Notes under the pieces: model-generated
Databases searched by the model: none
The model's input: only the letters and a program-made list of their open reading frames with translations
What the model was told of the DNA's origin: nothing
Source of the DNA: UBA12068 sp038318455
GTDB lineage: Bacteria > Patescibacteriota > Minisyncoccia > Moranbacterales > GWC2-37-73
Assembly: GCA_038318455.1 (NCBI GenBank)
Contig: JBBQCF010000011.1
Location: 1-23,187, forward strand
DNA length: 23,187 nucleotides
Reading direction: 5' to 3'
Translations under genes and position numbers: made by a program
Part shown: one piece after another, positions 14,691-21,554 of the stretch
How the letters are laid out: each line of letters opens with the position of its first letter
Position numbering within the stretch: the stretch's first letter is position 1

Positions 14691-15161
14691 ATGATGGAAA
14701 AGTCAATATATAGTGACAATAGCGCTCAAGTAAGCCACTTTTTGGGGGTAGATTTTGGCAGGAGTAAAATCGGGTTAGCGCTGGCTGACAGCGAGACCAG
14801 AATGGCTTTTGCGTATGATACAATCAAAAATGACGGTATATTTTTAAGTAAACTTAAGGAAATTATTGAAAAAGAAAACATTAAAACCATTGTGATGGGA
14901 GTGACACGCTATGGAGGCGATGAAAAAAATGCTGATGAAAAAATTGAGTTTGGTGATAAAATAGAAAGAGAGCTTGGCATTGCAGTGATGTTTCAAGATG
15001 AAATGTTCACGACCAAGATGGCACAAGAAAACATCAAGCTTCGTGGTGGAAGCAATATCGCAAAGGATGACGACAAAGAAGCAGCGCGAATAATCTTGCA
15101 AAGTTGGCTAGATAGAAATGTCCAGGCATCTCGAGCTAAAATATCTAGTCATGAATCTTAA
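14691..15161 (+). CDS. ruvX: Putative pre-16S rRNA nuclease / Holliday junction resolvase-like protein YqgF
   Basis: YqgF/RuvX proteins have an RNase H-like fold and act in 16S rRNA 5'-end maturation in E. coli. The 156-residue product shows the first strand with the catalytic Asp21 (FLGVDFGRSKIGLALAD). A central strand follows (IKTIVMGVTR), then the QDEMFTTKMAQ block with Glu104 and the final acidic site DDDKEAARIILQSWL. An N-terminal extension of about 16 residues precedes the core, and two ATGs (14691 and 14694) are possible starts. It is the first plus-strand gene after the operon break. Confidence 0.88.
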   Translation: MMEKSIYSDNSAQVSHFLGVDFGRSKIGLALADSETRMAFAYDTIKNDGIFLSKLKEIIEKENIKTIVMGVTRYGGDEKNADEKIEFGDKIERELGIAVMFQDEMFTTKMAQENIKLRGGSNIAKDDDKEAARIILQSWLDRNVQASRAKISSHES

Positions 15162-15174
15162 AGGTGGCTTGTTC

Positions 15175-15203
15175 TTGATTTTGAAATTTTGTGCTACTAT
15201 GTA
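15175..15203 (+). promoter_or_regulatory. Putative promoter for the glycosyltransferase gene
   Basis: TTGATT (15175-15180) and TATGTA (15198-15203) are 17 nt apart. An alternative -10 is TACTAT at 15195-15200. It lies just after ruvX, about 110 nt before the next start, and upstream of a hairpin. Moderate support only. Confidence 0.4.
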
Positions 15204-15270
15204 TGTATAGCGGAATTTAACATTTAGTCTAAATTCTTGATTTAATTTTAATTATTATTAACTGATAAGT

Positions 15271-15292
15271 TATTTCTCGAAAAAGAGAAATA
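15271..15292 (+). other. Perfect hairpin in the glycosyltransferase leader
   Basis: TATTTCTC (15271-15278) and GAGAAATA (15285-15292) form an 8-bp stem with loop GAAAAA. TAAG and CTTA further out could lengthen it. It ends 20 nt before the ATG at 15313. No T-tract follows, so it is not a terminator. It may shape translation initiation, which is an inference. Confidence 0.5.
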
Positions 15293-15312
15293 GGTCTTAT
15301 TTGAAACCGTAG

Positions 15313-16068
15313 ATGGATCAGCAACCATATTTGTCAGTAGTGATTCCTGCTTATAAAGAAAAAGAGAGAATAGGTAGTAATCTGCTAGAGATTGAAAAAT
15401 TTTTAGGAGCAAAGAATTTTGAATATGAAATAATTATAGTTGTTGATGGTTCGCCTGACAACACTGCAGAAGTTGCAAAAAATTACGCTACTAAAGTTAA
15501 AAATCTCCGCGTGATAAATAATGAAGTTAATCACGGCAAAGGATATGTTGTTCGCCAAGGCTTACTTGAAACCAAGGGAAAATATGTGGTTTTTCTTGAT
15601 GCCGATGGTTCAACTTCAATCACTCATGTGGAAAAATTCCTGCCAGAATTGGAAGCTGGAAACGAAGTTATTATTGGTTCACGAAAAATAAAGGGAGCTT
15701 TTGTGCAAATACATCAACCAAAGTATCGAGAGTTTATGGGTGAGGGTGGAAATTGGCTCATTAGGATCGTGCTTGGACTCTGGAGTTATCCTGACACGCA
15801 ATGTGGCTTTAAAATGATGACAGGAGAAGCTGCTCACTCCATTGCTAAGAGAATGGTGGTGGACAGATTTGGATTTGATTTTGAATTAATCATCCTGGCA
15901 AAAAAGCTTGGATTTAAATTGAAACAAATGCCTGTAAGATGGCTCAATGAAGAAGGTTCTACTGTAAGCTTGACTGGACCAAACGGATTTATTCAAGTTT
16001 TGATTGATTTGTTTAAAACAAAATTACGCTTGGTTGGTGGGAAATATAACATTGTTAAGAGAAAATAA
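15313..16068 (+). CDS. Family 2 glycosyltransferase, dolichyl-phosphate sugar synthase type
   Basis: This is a GT-A enzyme of the ALG5/DPM1-like group, which transfers a sugar from a nucleotide donor to a polyprenyl phosphate at the membrane. In 251 residues it shows SVVIPAYKEKERI (8-20), the nucleotide-binding VVDGSPDNT (43-51), NHGKGYVVRQGL (73-84) and the metal-binding DAD in VFLDADGST (93-101). It also has the family block YPDTQCGFKMMTGEAA and the RFGFDFELIILAKKLGF region. No transmembrane helix is evident. The ATG at 15313 gives MDQQPYLSVVIP. Sugar and acceptor cannot be read from the sequence. Confidence 0.9.
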   Translation: MDQQPYLSVVIPAYKEKERIGSNLLEIEKFLGAKNFEYEIIIVVDGSPDNTAEVAKNYATKVKNLRVINNEVNHGKGYVVRQGLLETKGKYVVFLDADGSTSITHVEKFLPELEAGNEVIIGSRKIKGAFVQIHQPKYREFMGEGGNWLIRIVLGLWSYPDTQCGFKMMTGEAAHSIAKRMVVDRFGFDFELIILAKKLGFKLKQMPVRWLNEEGSTVSLTGPNGFIQVLIDLFKTKLRLVGGKYNIVKRK

Positions 16069-16117
16069 TAAAAAAGCACATTGTTATAAAAAAATACAAA
16101 ATTAAAAAATAAAAATT

Positions 16118-17170
16118 GTGAATATTTCTATTGAAAATTCAAAAGTAAAGAAATCTATTGAAAAGGAAAAGGCAGTTCAAGCTTCGGAGCTTAGGCAGGA
16201 TATTGTTTCTGGCGATTGGGTTGTGATTGCAACTGGTCGCGCCAAACGTCCTGATGACTTTGCTAATTTTGAGAGAATCAAGGATGACAAGGGAATTGGT
16301 GAATGTTTTTTTGAAGATCCTGAAGCTTCTGGACAAGAAAAGGATGTTTTGATTTATCACAAGTCTGATGGGGATTGGTCACTACGTGTTTTTCCTAATA
16401 AATACCCAGCTTTTACTTATGGAAAAATGTCACATTTGGCTTCAGTTGGACCATATTCCGTTATGCCAGGAATTGGATATCATGAACTCGTGGTGACGCG
16501 TGATCACTATCGTCAAATGGCAACAATGAATGAAATGGAGGTGGCAGAAGTTTTCGATGCCTATCAGGACAGGTTCCTTGAGCATATGAATAAAAAAAGT
16601 GTGAATTATGTGGCAATTTTTCACAATCATGGCAGAGAGGCTGGAGCTTCAATTCCGCATCCACACTCTCAAATTATGGCTATTCCTGTGGTCGCACCTT
16701 ATATTAAACTTGAGTTAGATGGAGCAGAGAAATATCACAAAAGTAACAAACATTGCGTTTTTTGTGTGATGGCTGAATATGAAAGTGAAGAAAAAAGTCG
16801 CATCGTTTTTGAAAATGAAGATTTTATTGCGTTTTGTCCATTTGCTTCGCGCGTGGCTTTTGAGGTTCACGTGATGCCAAAAAAACATTCACCATATTTT
16901 GAAAGAATAACAGATGATCAGAAAATAAAATTAGCCGAGGTTTTCAGTAAATCACTGGGTGCTATCTACAAGGCACTTAACGATCCTCCGTATAATTTCT
17001 ACATCCACAGTGCACCATGTGATGGAAAGGATTATCCGCATTTCCATTGGCATATTGAAATTTTGCCACACACCTCAACTTGGGCAGGGTTTGAGCTGGA
17101 CACGGGAATTGAAATCTCTACTCTCGAACCTGAAGATGCAGCGGAATTTTTGCGCAAGCAAATAAACTAA
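16118..17170 (+). CDS. galT: Galactose-1-phosphate uridylyltransferase
   Basis: GalT exchanges UDP between glucose-1-phosphate and galactose-1-phosphate (Leloir pathway); relatives act as ADP-glucose phosphorylases. The 350-residue protein has both histidine-triad-like halves. The active-site HPHSQ lies at 181-185 within FHNHGREAGASIPHPHSQ, a zinc-type pair HCVFC at 212-216, and the second half contains YPHFHWHIEILP and WAGFELDTGIEIS. The start is the GTG at 16118, as no ATG precedes the conserved RQDIVSGDWVVIATGRAKRP; the first 25 residues are not conserved. It lies between a glycosyltransferase and glycolytic genes, consistent with sugar nucleotide metabolism. Confidence 0.92.
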   Translation: MNISIENSKVKKSIEKEKAVQASELRQDIVSGDWVVIATGRAKRPDDFANFERIKDDKGIGECFFEDPEASGQEKDVLIYHKSDGDWSLRVFPNKYPAFTYGKMSHLASVGPYSVMPGIGYHELVVTRDHYRQMATMNEMEVAEVFDAYQDRFLEHMNKKSVNYVAIFHNHGREAGASIPHPHSQIMAIPVVAPYIKLELDGAEKYHKSNKHCVFCVMAEYESEEKSRIVFENEDFIAFCPFASRVAFEVHVMPKKHSPYFERITDDQKIKLAEVFSKSLGAIYKALNDPPYNFYIHSAPCDGKDYPHFHWHIEILPHTSTWAGFELDTGIEISTLEPEDAAEFLRKQIN

Positions 17171-17171
17171 G

Positions 17172-17251
17172 TTCATCAAGTTTTTCAGGTTATAAAGTTC
17201 ATAAAGCGAATTTATTTCTTGATAAACTTGATAAGCTTTTTACTTTATAAA
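17172..17251 (+). repeat. Nonad-unit interrupted inverted repeat upstream of the export protein gene
   Basis: The left arm includes TTCATCAAG (17172-17180) and TTCATAAAG (17198-17206). The right arm is CTTGATAAA (17218-17226), CTTGATAAG (17227-17235), CTTTTTA and CTTTATAAA (17243-17251). The arms are antiparallel complements with C-A type mismatches. It starts 1 nt after the galT stop and ends 11 nt before the next ATG. The right arm is almost identical to that at 21513-21546, showing common origin. Confidence 0.82.
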
Positions 17252-17262
17252 CTTTATTTTTT

Positions 17263-17742
17263 ATGCATGATATTATTGTGAACATGTTTGCTGGTTTCCC
17301 AAAAGAATTAGCAACATTTTTGATTGCTTTTATTCCAGTTACTGAACTTAGGGCTTCTATCCCAGTCGCTATTAATATTTATGGATTATCTGCTTTTTCA
17401 GCTTGGTTTTATTCTGTGATGGGAACATATTTTGTGATGGTTTTGATAGTTTTTTTGCTAGATCCAGTTGCCAAATTTCTTTCAAAATATTTCATGTTTT
17501 TTGAAAAATTTTTCAACTGGCTCTTTGAACATACTAGAAAAAAGGCTAATAAAAAAATGGAAAAATATGGAAGTTGGGCAATTTTTATTTTAGCCGCAAC
17601 TCCGATACCATTTATTGGTGGGCTCACTGGAGCTTTAGCTGCTTTCGTTTTCAATGTTCCGCTCAAAAAATCTTTGCCTTTATTGCTTGTTGGAACTATG
17701 GTGTCTGGAATAATTGTTGTTGCTATAACGTTATATTTCTAA
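17263..17742 (+). CDS. Small integral membrane protein, putative small multidrug export family
   Basis: The 159-residue, strongly hydrophobic protein resembles the family annotated as putative small multidrug export protein (Pfam Sm_multidrug_ex), distantly DedA-like. Signs are the N-terminal block AFIPVTELRASIPVAINIYG (about 23-42), where the conserved ELR-IP pattern lies. Further landmarks are a second hydrophobic stretch at about 47-70, a basic cytosolic linker (HTRKKANKKMEKYGSW) and ATPIPFIGGLTGALAAF. A final helix precedes the C-terminus, giving about four membrane segments. The real substrate of this family is not established. The start at 17263 follows the nonad repeat. It ends 10 nt before tpiA, so the two are probably cotranscribed. 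Confidence 0.8.
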   Translation: MHDIIVNMFAGFPKELATFLIAFIPVTELRASIPVAINIYGLSAFSAWFYSVMGTYFVMVLIVFLLDPVAKFLSKYFMFFEKFFNWLFEHTRKKANKKMEKYGSWAIFILAATPIPFIGGLTGALAAFVFNVPLKKSLPLLLVGTMVSGIIVVAITLYF

Positions 17743-17752
17743 ATGAAAAAAT

Positions 17753-18562
17753 ATGAATAAATTGATTGTTGGGAATTTGAAAATGAATTTATTGACTATC
17801 GCTGAACGTGATCGTTATTTGGAATCATTGAAAAAAGAATTGAAGGGAAAGGAAATAACAGAGACCGATATTGTCATTTGTCCTCCATCGGTTCATCTGG
17901 AATCTTTTGTTAGTAAAATCGAAAATAAGGAATTTTCCGTGGGCGCTCAAAATATTTTTTGGGAGGAGAGAGGTTCTTTTACTGGAGAAATTTCTGCTTT
18001 GATGGTAAAAAATATTGGCGCAGAATATGTGATTGTTGGACACAGTGAACGAAGAAAATATTTTAATGAAACAGATGAGGTAGTTAAGAATAAAATCAAT
18101 AGCATTTTAACCAACGGACTTCATCCAATATGTTGCGTAGGTGAAACGTTGGAAGATAGGCAAAGTGGAAAAACTGCGGATGTTATAATTTCACAATTGC
18201 ATGAAGGTTTGGCGGATGTGCCAATTTCAAAAATAACTTCCGTGGTTATTGCGTATGAGCCAGTTTGGGCTGTTGGCAGTGATGCTGTTCCTACTAGTGA
18301 TGAGATTATGGAAGTTAGAATTTTGATTAAAAAAGTTTTTGCAGATACTTTCGGTCAACCTGTTGCTGAAAGAATGAAAATATTATACGGAGGAAGCGTG
18401 AAAGCGGCTACTGCAAAACAATTATGTCTTGATCCTGGTATGGATGGCGTGCTGGTTGGCAGAGAGAGCTTAATACCTTTGGAATTTGTCAAAATAGTCG
18501 AAACAATAAGCCAGGGCGCAATGGACAACATTCAAGACATAGCAGACGAAAAAAACATTTAA
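17753..18562 (+). CDS. tpiA: Triosephosphate isomerase
   Basis: This enzyme interconverts dihydroxyacetone phosphate and glyceraldehyde 3-phosphate in glycolysis. All catalytic residues are visible in 269 residues: Lys10 (GNLKMN), His97 (VGHSERR) and Glu169 (AYEPVWAVG). The phosphate-binding LYGGSVKAA and DGVLVGRESL are also present. The C-terminus extends about 15 residues past the usual end (DNIQDIADEKNI), and its last codons overlap the first units of the octad repeat, which supplies the TAA. It pairs functionally with the aldolase gene downstream. Confidence 0.96.
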   Translation: MNKLIVGNLKMNLLTIAERDRYLESLKKELKGKEITETDIVICPPSVHLESFVSKIENKEFSVGAQNIFWEERGSFTGEISALMVKNIGAEYVIVGHSERRKYFNETDEVVKNKINSILTNGLHPICCVGETLEDRQSGKTADVIISQLHEGLADVPISKITSVVIAYEPVWAVGSDAVPTSDEIMEVRILIKKVFADTFGQPVAERMKILYGGSVKAATAKQLCLDPGMDGVLVGRESLIPLEFVKIVETISQGAMDNIQDIADEKNI

Positions 18563-18663
18563 ACATTTAAACAAAAAACATTTAAACAAAAAATGCATTT
18601 AAATATACAAAGAAAATATTTTCTTAAAAGTATGGTTATGCGTTTATATGTTTAAATGCTTAC
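18554..18663 (+). repeat. Octad-unit interrupted inverted repeat upstream of the aldolase gene
   Basis: The left arm repeats AACATTTA (18554-18569), then AACAAAAA and further ACATTTAA units. The right arm contains ATGTTTAA (18648-18655) and ATGCTTAC (18656-18663) after GCGTTTAT. The right arm ends 7 nt before the aldolase ATG. The left arm overlaps the end of tpiA. It matches the family at 10893-10996 in unit and layout. Confidence 0.75.
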
Positions 18664-18670
18664 ATGAATC

Positions 18671-19582
18671 ATGATTACAAGCGTCAAGGAGATCCTCACC
18701 AATGCACAAAAGGATGGATATGCAGTGGGAGCATTTAACACTACTAATTTGGAAACCACTAAAGCTATTGTGATGGCAGCTAAGGAAATGAAAAGCCCAG
18801 TGATTATTCAGGTTACTGAAAAAACTATGGAATATGCTGGTGGACGTATGATTTTCAATATTATCAAGGACATGGTAGAATTTTATGCACCAGAAATTCC
18901 TGTGGGAATTCATCTTGATCATGGCAAAAGCATGGATATTGTTGAGCGATGTGTTGAGATTGGTTTTCCTTCTGTGATGTATGATGGTTCACGCAAAACA
19001 TTTGAAGATAATGTTTCCAATACAAGAAAAATAACAGAGCTTTGCCATCAGATGGGAGTTTCAGTGCAAGGAGAGCTTGGAAGTGTGCCATATATTGGTG
19101 AGACTGACATGAGTGATATTGATTGGGATAAATATATGACCAATCCGCAGCAAGCCAGCGATTTTGTTTGTCAAACAGGTGTGGATGCTTTGGCGGTGGC
19201 AATTGGAAATGCGCATGGATTTTTCAAGGAAAGAAGTGTTCCTGATTATGCACGTCTTGAAGAAATAAAAAACCTTGTTAGTATTCCACTTATTTTGCAT
19301 GGCGCTTCTGATTGGGAAAATGATAGAGTTAAAGAAGTTGTGGGGAGAGGAATTTGTTGTTTTAATGTTGATACGGCGACACGGGTAGCTTTTGTGAATA
19401 GTCTGATTAAATCAGTAAATGAAAAAAGTGCTTTGTCTTTTGATATTCGCGAATTGCTTGGTCATGCTCGCGATGCAATCTCTGGAGTCGTTAAGGAGAA
19501 AATGATTTCCTTTGGTAGTGCTGGAAAAGTTGAAGTTGCAAGCTCTGATACTTGTGTTTATGATGTCGCAGGAGAAGAATAA
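18671..19582 (+). CDS. fba: Class II fructose-bisphosphate aldolase
   Basis: This zinc-dependent aldolase splits fructose 1,6-bisphosphate (or tagatose 1,6-bisphosphate in the KbaY/GatY branch). In 303 residues it shows AFNTTNLE near the N-terminus and the catalytic Asp83 with zinc ligand His84 (GIHLDHGKS). The SVMYDGSRKTFEDN block, GELG (134-137), the zinc ligands His182 (IGNAHGFF) and His210 (LHGAS), and NVDTATRVAF (phosphate binding) are also present. The specific sugar cannot be decided from the sequence, but glycolytic use fits the adjacent tpiA. The ATG at 18671 is preferred, since an ATG at 18664 is out of frame. Confidence 0.94.
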   Translation: MITSVKEILTNAQKDGYAVGAFNTTNLETTKAIVMAAKEMKSPVIIQVTEKTMEYAGGRMIFNIIKDMVEFYAPEIPVGIHLDHGKSMDIVERCVEIGFPSVMYDGSRKTFEDNVSNTRKITELCHQMGVSVQGELGSVPYIGETDMSDIDWDKYMTNPQQASDFVCQTGVDALAVAIGNAHGFFKERSVPDYARLEEIKNLVSIPLILHGASDWENDRVKEVVGRGICCFNVDTATRVAFVNSLIKSVNEKSALSFDIRELLGHARDAISGVVKEKMISFGSAGKVEVASSDTCVYDVAGEE

Positions 19583-19589
19583 ATTAAAT

Positions 19590-19662
19590 CATACAGCATA
19601 AAACATAGATCATAGAACAAGAATTCAAAAAATGCTTCATGTTCCATGCTTCATGCTCCATG
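19590..19662 (+). repeat. Heptad-unit interrupted inverted repeat upstream of hypC
   Basis: The left arm is CATACAG, CATAAAA, CATAGAT and CATAGAA (19590-19617). The right arm is CTTCATG, TTCCATG, CTTCATG and CTCCATG (19635-19662), ending 5 nt before the hypC ATG. The central spacer AATTCAAAAAATG resembles the AATTCAGAAATG following the left arm of the copy before adk, which argues for common descent of the whole element. Confidence 0.82.
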
Positions 19663-19667
19663 AATAA

Positions 19668-19886
19668 ATGTGTTTAACTATACCTAAAAAAGTTATTGAA
19701 ATTAATGGAAATCTGGTGATTGTCCAAACGCATACTGGCGATAGACAAACACTCAAAACCCTGATAGAATTGTCTATCGGGGATTTCGTTATTTCACAAC
19801 AGAATATTATTTTAGAAAAACTTGAAACAAATGAAGCCTTGGAAATTCTTGCCTTATTTGATAAAAAACCATTGAAAGGAGCTTAG
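19668..19886 (+). CDS. hypC: HypC-family hydrogenase maturation chaperone, lacking the His motif
   Basis: HypC works with HypD to assemble the Fe(CN)2CO unit and delivers it to the large-subunit precursor of [NiFe] hydrogenase. The 72-residue protein has the family start MCLTIPKKVIEI with the essential Cys2 and Pro6. The second family motif, normally VLVHxGFA, reads FVISQQNIILEKL, so the conserved His is replaced by Gln and the Gly-Phe is lost. The next gene, 2 nt downstream, encodes a HypC-like domain that retains that His. The A/T-rich start context has no Shine-Dalgarno. The operon position beside hydrogenase genes supports the call. Confidence 0.88.
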   Translation: MCLTIPKKVIEINGNLVIVQTHTGDRQTLKTLIELSIGDFVISQQNIILEKLETNEALEILALFDKKPLKGA

Positions 19887-19888
19887 AT

Positions 19889-20605
19889 ATGAAAAATAAA
19901 AAAGAAGTGATAACCTCAAAAGGTTTGGAGATTTTGTATCTTGTGATGTGTAGTTGTCCAGATGCTCCTACAAATGGAGGAAGGGAAGCTAAGGAAATAT
20001 TGAAGAAATTTTCCGAGATGAAAGTTGACGTTGATTTTGAATATTTTTTGCAAACTGTTAATGCTTGGAAGAAAAAATATGGCAAAAAAGAAGATGCTTG
20101 CTTGATTGAGGCTTTGTATGATGTCTATGCTCATATTAAAGAAGTTTCAACAGAGATTATTGATGAGTATTCAATTCTGGATTTTTTCTCTGGCGATCAT
20201 CATGCGAAAAAAATATGGCAAGAAATTAGGGAAGAATACGGGAAAGATTGGGGACAAATTTATATGAGTAAAGTACTTTTTGCTCACGTGCTTGTACCTA
20301 TGAGAATTAAAAAAATTCAAGACGGATTAATTTTTGGTGTTTATGAAAATGGTGAGCAAGTTATTAATATCGGAAGTGTTTTGCCGCTAGTAAATGATTT
20401 GAAACCTTATGATATTGTGCTTTTGCATTATGGATTTGCTCTAAGAAAAGCAACTGATGAAGAAGCTAAAAATGCGCTTAGCGAAAATATACTCTCGGAT
20501 GTTTTTTCGCAAGCATGCAAGATGATTCATGAGGAGGGCATTGATTTTCAGCAAATGCATTATTTTATTCGTTCATTGAAAATAGCGGCCAAGGAAAATA
20601 TATAA
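19889..20605 (+). CDS. Novel N-terminal domain fused to a Cys-less HypC-like domain
   Basis: Residues about 132-200 align with HypC: HVLVPMRIKKIQDG matches the N-terminal strand and YDIVLLHYGFALRKATDEEA matches the VLVHxGFA helix region, with His180 kept. The position of the essential N-terminal Cys is occupied by His133. Residues 1-131 form a mostly helical domain I do not recognise, with CSC (21-23), Cys71 and GDHH (102-105). A helical tail follows to residue 238. An AAAGGAG 7 nt before the ATG is one of only two good Shine-Dalgarno sites in the window, and the 2-nt gap from hypC implies coupled synthesis. A strong terminator follows. It probably partners the short HypC; this is an inference. 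Confidence 0.78.
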   Translation: MKNKKEVITSKGLEILYLVMCSCPDAPTNGGREAKEILKKFSEMKVDVDFEYFLQTVNAWKKKYGKKEDACLIEALYDVYAHIKEVSTEIIDEYSILDFFSGDHHAKKIWQEIREEYGKDWGQIYMSKVLFAHVLVPMRIKKIQDGLIFGVYENGEQVINIGSVLPLVNDLKPYDIVLLHYGFALRKATDEEAKNALSENILSDVFSQACKMIHEEGIDFQQMHYFIRSLKIAAKENI

Positions 20606-20636
20606 ACAGGGGTTTGATTAAACCCCTGTTTTTTTT
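20604..20636 (+). terminator. Strong intrinsic terminator after the hypC pair
   Basis: AAACAGGGGTTT and AAACCCCTGTTT form a perfect 12-bp stem with loop GATT (20604-20631), followed by a continuous T run to 20636. It overlaps the stop codon of the preceding gene and separates the hypC pair from the hydrogenase structural genes. Confidence 0.95.
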
Positions 20637-20647
20637 ATGAAAAAATA

Positions 20648-20656
20648 TGCTATAAT
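20648..20656 (+). promoter_or_regulatory. Extended -10 promoter for hydrogenase genes
   Basis: TGC followed by the perfect box TATAAT (20651-20656) has the extended -10 form. The -35 region overlaps the terminator T-tract and is weak. Transcription would start near 20663, leaving a leader of about 28 nt. It lies directly after the terminator, so the hydrogenase structural genes appear independently transcribed. Confidence 0.6.
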
Positions 20657-20690
20657 TGATTTATTATGAATAAAAGATAAATATAAAAAA

Positions 20691-21494
20691 ATGACCCAAG
20701 AAAAAAAACCAAAAATAGCTATAGTATCATTGACTTCTTGTGAAGGTTGTCAGTTTGCCTTGCTTGATTTGGGTGAGCGATTTTTGGAAGCCATGAAATT
20801 GGTTGAAATGGTGGATTTTCGCTTGCTTGAAGATATGGAAGACACTGGAGAACCAATTGATATTGGATTCGTGGAAGGGAATCCAATGACAGCTGCGAAC
20901 AAGAAAACATTAATGGAATTGCGAAAACGTAGTAAATTGTTGGTGGTGATTGGAAATTGCGCAGCTATGGGTGGAATTCCTGAAATCAGAAACTATCACG
21001 AACAAAAACAAACAGTGAAACACGTGTATAAATATATTCAAGGAATTGAAACTGAAGAAGTTCAAGAAGTGGATAATTTCGTGAAAGTAGATTTCACATT
21101 GCCGGGTTGCCCAATTACGGGTGAAGAATTCTTGAAGTATTTTCCAATTATTCTTGAAAATGCAAAAATTGGCAGCGAAATTCCAAAAATTCCAGATAGT
21201 CCCGTTTGTGTCGAATGCAAAAAGAAAGGTAATCGTTGCTTATTGCTGGACAAAAAACCATGCTTTGGTCCAATGATTCTGGGGGGATGTGACGCAGTTT
21301 GCCCAAGTTCTCGCATGGGATGTCAGGGCTGCAGAGGCCTTCGTCCAACGGGAAATGTGAAAGCGATGAAGATGACACTCAAACAGATGATGACAGATGA
21401 AGAATTTGAAAACGCGACTGAAATTTATGGTCTTCGCGATGATATTGAGGAATGGGAGCGCAAAGCGCAAGTCAAGAGTCCATCAAGTTCATAA
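20691..21494 (+). CDS. [NiFe] hydrogenase small (delta) subunit, group 3 type
   Basis: This electron-transfer subunit of a soluble group 3 hydrogenase carries iron-sulfur clusters from the NiFe site. In 267 residues the proximal cluster ligands are Cys17 and Cys20 (LTSCEGC), Cys90 (GNCAAMGG) and Cys140 (LPGCP). Eight further Cys (173, 176, 183, 191, 200, 204, 211, 214), in CVEC, PCFGP, GGCDAVC and GCQGC blocks, fit two more 4Fe-4S clusters, as in archaeal sulfhydrogenase delta subunits. No Tat signal or membrane anchor is present, so it is cytoplasmic. The last residues (SPSSS) are encoded by repeat units. The diaphorase beta and gamma genes that usually precede it in group 3b operons are not here. 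Confidence 0.93.
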   Translation: MTQEKKPKIAIVSLTSCEGCQFALLDLGERFLEAMKLVEMVDFRLLEDMEDTGEPIDIGFVEGNPMTAANKKTLMELRKRSKLLVVIGNCAAMGGIPEIRNYHEQKQTVKHVYKYIQGIETEEVQEVDNFVKVDFTLPGCPITGEEFLKYFPIILENAKIGSEIPKIPDSPVCVECKKKGNRCLLLDKKPCFGPMILGGCDAVCPSSRMGCQGCRGLRPTGNVKAMKMTLKQMMTDEEFENATEIYGLRDDIEEWERKAQVKSPSSS

Positions 21495-21546
21495 AGTTCA
21501 TCAAGTATTTTGCTTGATAAACTTGATAAACTTTTTACTTTATAAA
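21481..21546 (+). repeat. Nonad-unit interrupted inverted repeat between hydrogenase subunit genes
   Basis: The left arm is CATCAAG, TTCATAAAG and TTCATCAAG (21481-21505). A 7-nt loop TATTTTG follows. The right arm is CTTGATAAA twice (21513-21530), CTTTTTA and CTTTATAAA (21538-21546), ending 8 nt before the large subunit ATG. The left arm overlaps the last codons of the small subunit gene. This is the most compact copy and the most hairpin-like. Confidence 0.85.
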
Positions 21547-21554
21547 CTTATTAT

